Of a stretch of 64,000 nt of DNA, positions 11,081 to 23,800 are shown piece after piece. The notes beneath the pieces were generated by a model. That model made no database searches. It saw only the letters and a program-made list of their open reading frames with translations, and was not told where the DNA came from. The position numbers and the translations under genes are program-made. Numbering within the stretch: position 1 is the stretch's first letter; the number at the start of each line of letters is the position of its first letter. The stretch is from Symbiodinium natans. Lineage: Eukaryota; Sar; Dinophyceae; Suessiales; Symbiodiniaceae. The stretch covers positions 252,001 to 316,000 of the forward strand of contig CAJNDS010002470.1 in NCBI GenBank assembly GCA_905221605.1, given 5' to 3'.

Positions 11081-12315
11081 ATGGCGGACCTCAACGTGCT
11101 GCTGCTGCAGTGGCTGTCTCCCAATGGACAGGATCCTGGGCTTGATGTGTGTAGGGTTTAGGGTTTAGGGTTTAGGGTTTAGGGTTTAGGGTTTAGGGTT
11201 TAGAGTGTTATGTCGGTGGAGTTCCCCCAGAAGGCACTGATTCCAGGGGAGTTGGATGTTGCCAGCCGCAGATTTGTCACCTGCGCACAATTTGCGGTGT
11301 TCGGAGTACAGAACCAGGATGGGCTATTAGGCCTTAAAATCCCCATAATGAACCCTATTACAGGCCTTTTAAGGGAATAAAGGGTATAATAGCCCATCCA
11401 GGAATGCGGTGTTTCTGTTTCGGGCTGGCGTATGCCGCGGACGTGTGGGTTCTGAGGCGTCTTACATTAGACTCATGTTGCAATGCCTTCTGTTCGGCAG
11501 CACGTGCACGTCATGAATCTCCTTCGAGCCAGATGGTTGTTGGGCTTCCTAAACCTTGAAGTTTAAGCTTAAACCTTCAACCTTCCAGTGCCAACCAGCA
11601 ATCATACTGTTCAGAGGATTTGGGACGCAGGCGCAGGCAGCATGTCCAGGAGTCTTTGGTGATTGGGATATGGGGAGGTATCTAAAGTATGGTCTTATTT
11701 GCTCTAAACCTTAAACCTTAAACCTTAAACCCTAAACCCTAAACCCTAAACCCTAAGCCCCAAGCCCCGAGCCCCGAGCCCCAAGCCCCAAGCCCTAAGC
11801 CATGCCTCACCTGACCTGTTGCCGACTTCCGGGCCGATCCCCTCAACTCCGAAAGAGCCCTTGTCTAAATCCCTAAGGGTCCATGTACATATATAGTACA
11901 TACTGGGGCCTTGAAGGGGTTCCCATATAGTAGCTTTAGGGCCCAAATATATCCTATATGGGTACATGGACCCTTTAGGGAATGGGGGTTTGCGACAATA
12001 AGGGACCCCGAACATAGACCCCCCACATACTAGGATCCTCTGAGAATAGGGACCCCAAAAAGTACCCCCTAATATCGTCCCCTAAAGACTAAGCCCTAAG
12101 CCCTAAACCCTAAACCCTAAACCCCCATATCGTCCCCTAAACCCTAAACCCTAAGCCCAAATCTCGAAGTGTTGGAGGCTCGACAGGCTGCTGAGCAGAA
12201 ACTCCTGGAGATCCGCCAGATGAACCCTGCCACTCTGATACAAATGTGGGGCTTTATACAGTGTAATTAAGCCACGAGGTTTCGATGTGGAGTTTGGGAT
12301 AAAATAAAGAAAAAC

Positions 12316-12347
<32 letters not shown>

Positions 12348-12674
12348 TAAAGAAATACATAAATAAATAAACAAATAAATAAATATATATATATATATAT
12401 CTATATGTATATCCTACATATAGCATTTCAGGCATATGTATATTCAGGCATGACTGCGCATGCCCCTTGATCTGGTTTCGCGGCTCCGTGGGGGCTTCTT
12501 GTGGTCCATCTACAGATTCCCGTGGCATCTCCTGGGCTTCAAGCCCTACGACCCCGAAACATCCCCAGCTTATGGTTCCATAACAAGATTTCTTCTATTT
12601 CTGTTATTATTCCCATTATCATTCCTATTTTTATTCCTATTCATATGAATACTATTCCTACTACGACTACTACG

Positions 12675-12733
<59 letters not shown>

Positions 12734-13345
12734 ACCATTACCATTATTACCATTCGTCGTATTTTTATTATTAGCAGTATCTTTATAATTAGTATTATTC
12801 GCTTTATTTTTTTGCTACTGTGATTTTATCATAATTATCATACATATTATCATCATGATTATCACAATTGGCTTCTTTATCCTTCAACCGAAGCACCCCG
12901 TAGCCCTAGATTCCTGTACAGACTGCACGAGGCCAGCTTCGCTGCTTCCTGTGCGGCGACCATGTGCGATGTGGGCCAACTGCCCCAGGCTCATGGCTCA
13001 CGGGTAAGTGTGAAGATCCGATCTTGCAAGAGAGTAATATCTCACATAATCTTTTTGTATACATATATATATACACATGTAAATATGTAAATATGTATAT
13101 ATGCACATATGTATATGTGTATACATGTGTATATGTGTATACGTATATATGTATATATGATATAAATATAAATAAATAAATATAATATATATATATATAC
13201 ATATATGTGTGTGTGCGTGTATACATATATAATTAATATTTGTAGATTACGCAGTTCGTATCATGTGGTTCGTGACTGTTGCTTGCCCGCAGGCACGCCA
13301 GCTGGCGGCACTCCTTCTGAAGAACACGCGCCTCAGCTGTTGTGT
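11081..13345 (+). CDS. Karyopherin N-terminal exons
   Basis: Four exons are joined by phase: 11081-11146 ends phase 0 at GTGTGT. 12178-12245 ends phase 2 at GTGGGG. 12910-13003 ends phase 0 at GTAAGTG, the best consensus donor in the area. 13293 onward follows CCCGCAG. The last has no clear GT donor and a stop at about 13350; a GC donor near 13330 is possible. The initiator is chosen because the context GCCATGG is good, no upstream exon is visible, and importin-beta proteins start with a short LLxxLLSP helix like this one. Confidence 0.65.
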
Positions 13346-14830
13346 CTGCCATTTGGCCAGTATTCTGCCAGCATAGACCACAAACAGCGAGAGACCATGT
13401 GAGTCAAGCATGTCCCCGATGCCCAAAAGGCGATGAGAATTTTGCATTTCGCGAAGTTAGAAGTCCAAAAGTGATGACACTTCCGCATTTTGTGACCCGG
13501 ACGTCCAGAAGCGAGAACCATTTCGCGTTTTGTGAGCCCAGATTCGAAGTAAGAAAGATATGACAGGCGAGCGCGGCTACGCGCGCGCCCAGGCGAGAGT
13601 ACGCTTGTTGTGCAAAATGCGAGCGGGCATCCAGAAACAATCATGGTCAGCAGCTGGGCGCGCCCTGTGTGGCGTACTCCCTCTTAATTACCCTGAATAT
13701 GGCAAACCTCTTCAGAGTTTACACCCTGTGTGTGGAGATTTCAAGGCCAACTGCAGCATGACAACTGGTGCTGCGTCGTCAGTTGCCAGTATTCGCTACT
13801 GGCGCGTTTCACTGCCCCTAAACCCTAAACCCTAAACCCTAAACCCTAAACCCTAAACCCTAAACCCTAAACCCTAAACCCTAAACCCTAAACCCTAAAC
13901 CCTGGCTGCATCTATCAGACCCATGCCGAGGCTGCCAGTGCCTGGCCAGGAGGTGTCTTTGCCGGGTCCGGTGCTGCAGGCGCTGTACTCAGTGAATAAA
14001 TAGATAAATAGACATAGAAATATATACACATGTTAAAAAGTCTGCATGCTTTCTATATTTACATATTTACGTGTTTTTTTATTTATATACGTATATGTAT
14101 GTATATATTTAGCGTTGTACCCACAGTCCATTCGCTTCCCATATATATATATATATATATATATATACGTACATTGTATAGGGTTTGATGTTTGGGGGTG
14201 CGTTTGTAAGGTGTTCAACAAAAGTGCGGGGTGGCAACTCCCAAAAAGCTCGATGGTGCCAAGTTGCAAGGCCCTGAGAAAGACAGCGAACTCGCAGAAT
14301 GGCAAAAGCAGGGTGGTAAGTCCCTAAACCCTAAACCCTAAACCCTAAACCCTAAACCCTAAACCCTAAACCCTAAACCCTAAACCCTAAACCCTAAACC
14401 CTAAACCCTAAACCCTAAACCGTTGTGGCGGCCGCGAGCCCAAGGAGGCGTGTGCGTGGGTTGGTCTTCGGGTAGTTATGGCCCCTTAATATGGTCCCTG
14501 ACCTTCCCTTAAAGGTTTCTGAAGTAAGGGCCCTTGGGTGTTATCGGGTATATATAAGGGGTTTTCAAGGGGTCCCCTTTTTAGTAAAGGGCCCAGATGG
14601 AAAGGGACCATGTAAATTGCGTCGCGCGAAGCTATTGTGAAGTGTGTGTGAGTGTGTGAACAAGCCCTTCAGATGGTTCCCGTCACATGGACGGCAGATT
14701 GCCTGCCCAGCGGGTTGCAAGGAAAGTTGGTCTGTTCCACACGGTCGGGTCGGGTTTTCTGCGACGTGTGAATGGAAGTCTACACCTAACCAGGCGGCGG
14801 GCCTTAATGTTGCACTGTCTGTAGTATGGG

Positions 14831-14869
<39 letters not shown>

Positions 14870-17800
14870 ACAAATTTGGGACCCTCTATAAACGCATGGC
14901 GCGGCAACCCCCCCAAACAAATGGGGGGGCGGGGGGTGGGGGAACCGCCCTCAGGGCCTCAAGTTTTCAGGACCTCATGGCCTGAAGCTTCCCAGCCTTT
15001 GAGATTCCTGGAGCCCAAGGCCCTCAGGGCCTCAAGCCTTACTGCGTAAGCCCTTGACCCTAAACACAAACCCTTTAAAAAAGTCATCCGAAAAAATGGT
15101 ATTATAGAGGGTAGCCAGACAAACTTACTAAAGGCAGCCCGGCCGGCCCGTGGGCTACCCCTATCACCAAATTTGTTTGGGGCCTCGTTTCGTAGTGAAT
15201 TTCCGTAAGGCTTTACATGGAACTGGCCGGGCTTATATTTCTGGATTCTCCGCGCTCTGGCTTTTTAGGATTCCTGGAGCCCAAGACTCTCAAGGCCTCA
15301 AGCCTTACTACGTAAGCCCTTGACCCAAGCACAAACCCTCACAAAAAAAAAAAAACGTCCGGAAAAAACTTGTGATAATAGCGGGTACCCTGAACAAACT
15401 CGGTTCGCAGAATAAATGTTCGAAACTTGTGATGGTAGACCCTACTTGCACTAAAGCCAGTCCAACATTAACTGAAAACTTCGCAGACCGGGCAGCTGCA
15501 TGGGGCCCGAAACAACACGGTCGAATAAGACGACTTTCCTCAAAGAAGAGGCATGGAAAAGCTCAGCAAGACAAATGACAGGGCTTTGCCAAAAGGAACG
15601 AGAAATCAAAGAACTCCTCACGCAAAGAGCAGGCACTCGCCAAAGAGTCCATATATGACCTGGTGATGTTTTGTGGGGTTCGCAATACTTCGGCTAAACG
15701 TAGCCAACACTCCATGCAGGCCAAATCTAGGCATAGACGAACAGGAATTACCTCTGGATGTCATGTTGAAACTCCGGTGTATTAAGCATGAAATCTTTGG
15801 ACAGGCTTTGGCTGACCCCGACGACGCAGCACTTCGTCGTGGAGCCGCGTGCCCCGTGCTGCAGGAAGGAAGACGGTTGCACTGTCCTGTCAAACTGAGC
15901 GCCTCGGAGAAGGCTGCATGAAAAACGTTGGTGTTCGGACTGCAGACTTTGGAAATCTCAGATGGGCCTCGGCTTCAGCATACATACTTGGAGGTTCAGG
16001 GTACTTATTATCCACTGTACTTGCAACCCAATGATAACCATACAGGGGCCTTAAAGTGGGTTATAAGTACACTTGCAATGGGTTAGTAAGTCGACCGCCC
16101 CTTTCGACTTGCGCAGGCTCTGTGCAGCCAAGCTGGCCTGCAGTTTCCCGGTGGCACTTGGGCATGTACCAAAATAGGGGTACCCCTTTTATACCCCAAA
16201 TAGAACAAAATCCCCTTAAAGGGACCCCCCCCCTTAAAGGGCCCCCCCCCCCCCCCCCACCCCCAAAAGGGGACCCCTATTTTCGGAAACGCCAATTTGA
16301 GAGCCGAGGCTAAGTCAACAGGAGTTACTTTGAATTTGTACAGTTGGCAAAAGTGATACTTGCATCAGGGCCTCAGCAACCTCAGGCATGCTGTCCAAAA
16401 AAACCTCACACGGTCAAACAACAAAATCACAACTCGTCCTCCCACGAAAGCAAACAGGGCGCCTACCGCAAGAGGTCTTTTTGGGCGCAAATGTTGCAAC
16501 CTCGCCGTCCTGCTACGTTCCATGACTTTGGAAAAGCATCCCTGGGAATCGAGATTGCACGGGTTCCAGGCGGCTGGCCCTCAATCGGCCCACAGCTCCT
16601 TGCCCTGTGTCGCCCACCAGGCTGGGTGTAGCTTTCCGGAGTGATCTTGCTGCTGCGGTGGGCTTCGGCCACTCTCGCAATGCTAATACAAGACTACCTC
16701 CAGAACTTGAACTCGTCACGAAATCTCGGAAGCTTGCAGACGCAAAGTCCCAAGACCTACACCGAATGGCTTTGGAGAACGAAGCAGGCCCGATCAAGAA
16801 GAGGACAATCCAAAACGAGCGATCTGGGCCTCTCAGCACTCCCGATGTGCCCTAGACCCTAGACCCTCGACCCCTAAACCCTAAACCCTAAACCCTAAAC
16901 CCTAAACCCTAAACCCTAAACCCTAAACCCTAAACCCTAAACTCCTGGTTGCAGGCGCGACGCCGGAGCTTGTCTCGTGCTTCGGCCAGATTGCGGAGCT
17001 CTGGCAGAGCTCTGGTGCAGGCCCTGTTGACTATATTCATTCATCTAAACTCCCTAACCCCCCCCCCCCACCCCCCAAACCGAAATCAACTTCTTCGCGG
17101 AAAGAAGTTACAATTGCAACTTTCGCGGACCCATGCGGTGAGGGTTTCCGTTATTCGCCCAGTTCCAAGCTCTGGATCGTGTAGGTTTCGAGGTAAACCA
17201 ATCTTGAAGGTTAACGCAAGGACCTGCAGAGCAAAGCTCCAAACATTTCCTTTAATGCTAGGGCCTCTCATGACATCTGCTTGCAGTTGCCTTAAGCATC
17301 TGAGGGATGTCTTTTCGCCGGTTCGGGCATTCAGCGAAGTTGACGTGGTGTGCAGCTTAGGACAAGCTCGTACGTTCTTGCAGGAGTCTTAACCGTGGTT
17401 TTCATTCCCTTTACCTACAGCGCCCCCAAGTCCACACTTGGCATGTCGTAAAACTCCAGCAAGTTGGAACATGGTTTGGGGAGGATGAGAGCTGGAATTC
17501 CCTTGAGTATACCTGTTGGAGTATGGGGATGAGGCTGTTCCGAGTTTTTGGAGCTTACTGTAACCTCTCTACAGGGGTATGTAAGGGGTCCCCTTTTTAA
17601 GGGCCCATACCAAGGGATTATGAAACTACCCTAAACCCTTACTGTAGTCCCAGAGTTGCAGGTGTGCAGCCGGATGGTGCGGCTGAGCTGGCCAAGGCCG
17701 AAGCTTCTAGAGCAGTGGTGGACCAGGTGGGTTTAGGCTTTAGGGTTTAGGGTTTAAGGTTTAGGGTTTAGGGTTTAGGGTTTAAGGTTTAGGGTTTAGG

Positions 17801-20800
17801 GTTTAGGGTTTAGTATCACAAGAACAGTGATGCGCAGCCTGGCCAGACAGTGGGAGTTCTCGTCTGGCAACGAAGGTAGACAATATGTTAACACAAAAAC
17901 AAAAGGGCATAATCATATACTGAAATCAGAACATGATCATATGCAAATGTAAGCATGTGAAATTGTGAAAATGTAAAAAATGTAATCGTATGATAGTTTC
18001 GTAACATATGAGTATAAGATCGTATAGTCGTATGATCATGCACGCTTAACATGAAGCAATACACAACTACAATGGTATAACAAACGTACACAACAGACAA
18101 GAAGATAACACAAGAACAAGACAACAGGATAGCAAGATAATGAGTACTATAAGAATATATCAAGATCATAGCAATCAGTTAAAAGATACATGAATGAATT
18201 GTGAATAAGACAGTTACTGCATATTGATAAAGCAATATCTTAATATAGAAATATGTAATTCAATAAAATAGGAACATATCAAGTGATACAATCTAGTACT
18301 GCAATAAGCTAGTAAGAAAATAGTATAACAATGTCATACTGTGTCAATGTATAAATGTGCTGATTATTAATGCAATCATGTAGCACCATATGGTGAGAAT
18401 GCAACAAAGTAGTAGTTTAAAGATAAGCATACAACATTACAATATCACTAACACCATACCCGCAGGAGCCAGTAAGAGCCCTATATCCTAAACCCCAAGC
18501 ACCCAAAAACCCATCCTGTAGCTACCTGTAAGTCGAATGATTAAAATGATATGGTTGATGACAATTCATGTGAAGCAAAATATGACAATGAACATGCGTG
18601 ACTGAAACGAGTTGTGGGGTTGTAAATCTGGCGGAGGAAAATGTAAATGAATAGAAAAATGTGAAATATGTGTAGTATGTGTCTCATATAAAGTAACAAT
18701 ATGTACACATGTGACAACAAAATCAAATTAGAATTGCAATTAACATAATGCTTGACCAAGAAACATCACTGAACAACAATATCATTGGGCGGAGCCCTGC
18801 ACAAGGCTGCGGCCTCCCAGTGGACTGTTCTCTGTATTTGGGGGGGTTTAGGAATGAGGGTTTAAGGCTACTTGGCGAATCAATGTTCATGTGGATCAGG
18901 CTTGTGCAGTAAAAAGTGGCTTGATCTGATATAGAAGCACATGCCTGAGACCCCATTTCTTGCGAAGTTTGCAGTGAGCCCTTCGCTGTTTAGGCAGTCG
19001 CGGCAGTCGTGAGCTTCCTCTCGCCCATGCACCCGGTGTCGCTGCGTGATGCAGCAGCGGAGGCGGCGTACTCACCGTAGACGGGAGATCGCCGGGGGTG
19101 ACGTTGATGATGGACTCAGTGGGGCTTCTTTGAGTTGAATAATTAAATTCCGGTGTTCACACATGCTTAAGTGCTGGCATGGAGTGCAAGCCCCAACCTG
19201 ACACCCAGTGAAGCTCGCGGGCCTGGCGGACCTTGCCCGCAATCTGAAACGGCCTCCGAACACGCGAACCCATTTTGCCACATGATGTGCGCTTCCATCA
19301 CAGATTCATCTTTTCAGAATGGAATGACGCCTTGTGGGACGCCTTGTGGGCGTTTTAGAACTCAACACATTCAAACTCCAATGCCTTCACCCAGAAGACT
19401 CCCAGAAGAATGCAAACAACCGAGCAGAAGCCGCTTCATCTCATCTGGTCTGCTTCCCTTGGAGGCTCTGTGCTCACTTGTCCCAATGCTCGGGGCAGCA
19501 AAGGACTCGGTGGGCCAGGCTGCCCTCCGCCGTTGCGAATGTTTAATCTGGGAACACACTAGTAGGAGTTTGGGGCCTTAGGATCATAGATGGCATTACC
19601 TCATGTCATCGGAAAATGTTGTTGTAATGGATTGATCTAGGTCAGAACAGGGGTTTGTTTTTGTTCCCCACCCTCGGTGTGGGGTTGTTAGATTTTTAAC
19701 TCAACTCTTCTCCTCGCCCGGAACTCTTCTCCTCGCCCAGTCTACTCCTCGCTCATCCCTGGAGTGCCCAACCCCAAATGTCCCTGGAGTGCCCCACTCT
19801 AGAGTGTTCTTGGAGTGCCCAACCCCAGAGTCTCCCTGGAGTGCGCAACCCCAGAGTCTCCCTGGAGTGCCCAACCCCAGAGTGTCTCCGGAGTGCCCAA
19901 CCCCAGAGTCTCCATGGAGTGCTCCAACCCCAGAGTCTCTCTGGGGTGCCCAACCCCGGAGTGCCCAGCCCCAGAGTCTCCCTGGAGTGCCCAACCCCAG
20001 AGTATCTCTACCAAGAGAGGGTGGGGATATTCGAAGTAAAATAATTGTTCTGTTTTGCTTTTCTTCGGCGTCAGCAGGATTTCGAGGGCTTCAGGGGTCT
20101 TCGACCCTTCAAAGCATTCATAAGACTTTGGTGGCATTTGGTGTGGTCACATGCAACTTCTCGCCGATCCCAAAGCAGTTCCGCGAGAAAGCCGCGGGCT
20201 GGTCTCTTTGCAAAAAGACTCTTACCACGGAGCCCCTAAGCTTCACTGTCCCACTGCCCTAGTTACGTGCTGCAGGGTTTCCTCTCGAAAGCCGATTTGT
20301 GCAGGTTTTGGCTGCCGTCCTGGTGGCTGGCACTGGTGAAGCAGAGCTGCGCTACTTGGTGGCCAGGGAGTGGAGGCAAGTGGACGGGTTACTTCAAGTA
20401 CGGTGGCGCGTTCGCCACATGCAGGGCCGAAAGGTGTGTCTGCTTCAGGCTCTGTGGAACCGTCACCGAGTAAGAATGTCGCACGTAAACATGCCTGTTT
20501 GCGAAGTACTGGTAGCTCTCAAGCTGCCTTGTCAACACAACTCGTTCCAGCCAGGCAGAATTCCTGGACTGACTAGAAGGTTGTATACATGTCCGTCGGG
20601 AGTCCTAGTAGTGGTTCTTCTTCCCCAGGAAACTCTATGACCTAGATGGAGGATACAAATTACCCGATTCCCCCTAAACCCTAAACCCTAAACCCTAAAC
20701 CCTAAACCCTAAACCCTAAACCCTAAACCCTAAACCCCCCCCCCCAGGTCTGTTGGGCGTCTGCGCCTGCGAGTGTTACGAGGCCCTGCAGGCTCCCGAC

Positions 20801-23800
20801 CTGCAGCGGAACCTTTGCTGAGCAGGCCTTTGGCTTGTTTGGGGTTTAGGGTTTAGGATTTAGGGTTTAGGGCTTAGGGTTTGGGATTTTGGGTTTTGGG
20901 TTTTAGGGTTTCTGGTTTTAGCGTTTTAGGGTTCTACTAGTAGGTTTTTGGGGGTTGGGGAAGCCAAATACCTTCCAAGCAGACATACCAACTGCGCAGC
21001 GCAATTAAAACCTGCCCCCCCGGCCCCCCAAACCCTAAACCCTAAACCCCAAACCCCAAACCCCAAACCCCAAACCCTAAACCCTAAACCCTATACCCTA
21101 AACCCTGTTCTCAACCCGAGGATGGTGGAGCTGTGCCATGGCGCCCTCCACGCAGATGGCGAGGCCTCGCGCGTGCAGGCCATAGAGCTCTGGGCACTTT
21201 GGCTGACTGTTTGGTGACTTCACTTGGCTGGGGGGGTTTAGGGTTTAGGGTTTAGGGTTTAGGGTTTAGGGTTTAGGGTTTATTTCTGACTGTTGGTTAG
21301 TAGGGAATGAGGGAATGACCCTATACGATCCCTTAAAGGGTATATGTAGGGGCATATAGGGTAGCTCATTCCCTCGTTCCCTACTAACTAACAGCAAATT
21401 TGAGACTTAGCTCAGCTGAGGGCCTCCGAATTTGGGTGCGTTATTGGGGTCCTGTTTGTGAGGGAATCCTACCATTGTCCAGATTAGGGGTCCCCTATGT
21501 CGATGGCTACTCATCTCTTAGCCTCTTTGATGGCAGCTCAGTGACATGGGGGTTGATGAAAACAGGGGTACCCTTTTTGGGGAAGCCTTAAAGGGGCTTC
21601 TATTCTATTTGGGGTACACAAACGGTACCCCTATTTTGAGAAATGCCCACATCTTTTCGCCAAGGAGACGCTGGCCGCCTACGAGTTGTATTTGCTGGAT
21701 GGCAAGCCAAGTGGGCAGTGCAGAGGTCGGGGCTTTGGGTTTGTGCCCAGCCTTGAATTGGCAGAAGGAGGTGGCCGTGTGGAGATGGGTAGAGACAAGC
21801 TTCGACGCTTTTTTGCGGCAGGGCTGGGGATGCTGATCTGAGAGGAGTGCCCGACACACCCTCGCAAGCAGGAGCCCCCAGGAGCCCCTCCCAGCAAATT
21901 GTGTTTGTCCTCAGCTGCGTCTGATACAGCAGGTCTGGTGCAGCAGGCTTTGCCCACTCTGATGCCTCTCCTGCTCCAGGCGCAGAAGGGATCTGAGGTT
22001 GGGGGAAAAAAGCTCTCAGCGTCCGTATGTCCTTCCCTGAGCTTCCGGGCGATCATTCGGCTCCCTCACAAGGTGGCTTCGATCTTCAAGTAGCTGTCGG
22101 ATGCAATCCTGATGCAGTCCTGATGCAATGCTGCTTCGTACTTGTTGGAAAAAAGTGTTGAGAACAACTTCAGATGCTACCAGCCATAAAGGGCGCAGCG
22201 CCATGGTTTACATGGGAAACCCTTAAAAAAAGGGCTCCAAACCCGCGGCCGATATCTTTGGGGCATCCGACTATTTCCGAGAGGCTACTGTACCCGAAGC
22301 AGCAAGGCCCTGGACTTGCATCCAAACATTCTCCAAAGCTTAAGCCGTGAACAAGGAACCCTGAATGGAGGCAATATGCAAGAGTCCGACTCGCTTTCAA
22401 AAAAAAAAAAACGAACCCTCAGGCTCTCCAGGCAAGGGCACCCAGCTATCAAAAGAGCCCGCGGCCTCAGAATTTCAGGGCTTTTGAGATTGGATCGTAG
22501 GTTCCGGTTCCTTTTTGAGCAAGTCCAGCAATGAAGGGATCAGCTATGCACCTTGAGAGCACACACCTGCGCATTAGCGAAGGCCAGAATTCAACCACTC
22601 TGCAGCCCCGCGTCCGGAAACCCGAATGTGCTCCAAGGCCCGGCCCCCCGCAAATAGGGATTTGAGTGGCCATCAAAGAATGGCGCCTTCGCTCAGACTC
22701 ACTGAGGTGCCCCAAGCCTCCTCAAGCCTTACTGGCCCTACATACAGTAAGCCTCACTAAGCATCGATTTTGTATCATGGGTCTTGCGGTAGAAGAGCCT
22801 CTTTTTTGGGCATCCCCTCCCCTAAACAAGGAGGGGGGGCGGGGGGTTCCCTTGAAAACCCTGAACCCTAAGCCCCAAGGCGTACATATATAATATATAT
22901 ATAATTATTCATCTATAGATAGAAATATATATCAAGATATTATATACATATATGCGCTCCTTATAAGCCTCCTCTCAAGGTTCCTGGGATCCAGACGATG
23001 ATGCCTCGCCAGTCCAGGAGGCGGCCTGTGGCGCGGTCATGACGGTGGCCAAGGCCCAGAGTTTGTTTCATGCTGCCAGCATCCCTAAACCCCCTGAGCC
23101 CCCTAAACCCTTAGCCCTAAACCTTATAAAGCCTTAAACCCTAAACCCTTAGCCCTAAACCCTATAGACCCTTAGCCCTAAACCCTAAACCCTCAGCCCT
23201 AAAGCCTAAGCCCTAAACCTTTGCAGCTATGCAGGGTTCTGAGGGCTCAGGGGATGTTTGGGGTGGTTGGTTTGAGGACTCAGGGGGCCTGCAGAGGTGA
23301 TGTTATAGAAAGAAGGCTAAGGGGCCTAGCGGCTTCGCGGAAATTGGGGAATTGACCGGCAAGAAGCCGCTGAAGCCGAGTCGCCTGGATGAGCCCCCAG
23401 CCGGCATTCTTCCACCTGCAGCCCCAGAATTAGAAGCACTCAACCTGGATGGAAAAGGAGCTCATCTTGTAGCGGACTTTCCGTAAACCCTAAACCCTAA
23501 TCCTAAACCCCAAGCCCTAAACCCTAAACCCCAAACCACTTGAGCAGCGTTACAGGTCACGGGGGATGCCTGTGTCGGGCTCACCCTGCCCTTTGCCTCG
23601 GCGGCCATGGCTTCCCAGGACAGCTTTGAGGGCTTAGGGTTTAGGGTTTAGGGTTCAGGGTTCAGGGTTTAGAGCTCAGGTTCAAGCCTGAGGTTTAGAT
23701 TGGGTTTTCCGATAATCTCGGTACCTTATCGACGTCCTTCTTATGAGAGAGTGCTACTATTTGGGGGTACATTTCGGGGTCCCTTATTTTCGACAACTCC

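Larger units (their letters stand above)
15480..16860 (+). pseudogene. Intronless ORF island, degenerate
   Basis: Long frames without exon-like interruptions: about 15505-15657 ([35 protein letters not shown]), 15673-15921 ([37 protein letters not shown]) and 16600-16858 in two competing frames ([20 protein letters not shown]). Two foldback elements (about 15990-16092 and 16163-16295) interrupt the island. The style differs from neighbouring genes, which are cut into exons of about 70 nt. It may be a decayed mobile-element gene or a retrocopy sitting in a karyopherin intron. I recognise no motif, so no function is given. Confidence 0.4.

Noticed and set aside
19701-20044. Repetitive proteins ([11 protein letters not shown] on +, [10 protein letters not shown] on -)
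   Set aside because: They come from a 26-bp minisatellite. Both strands and several frames are open equally, so there is no coding evidence.
21646-21840. RNA-binding (RRM) protein suggested by GRGFGFV
   Set aside because: Only the single RNP1-like string is present, with no RNP2 or fold context, and a strong GC donor cuts the frame just before it.
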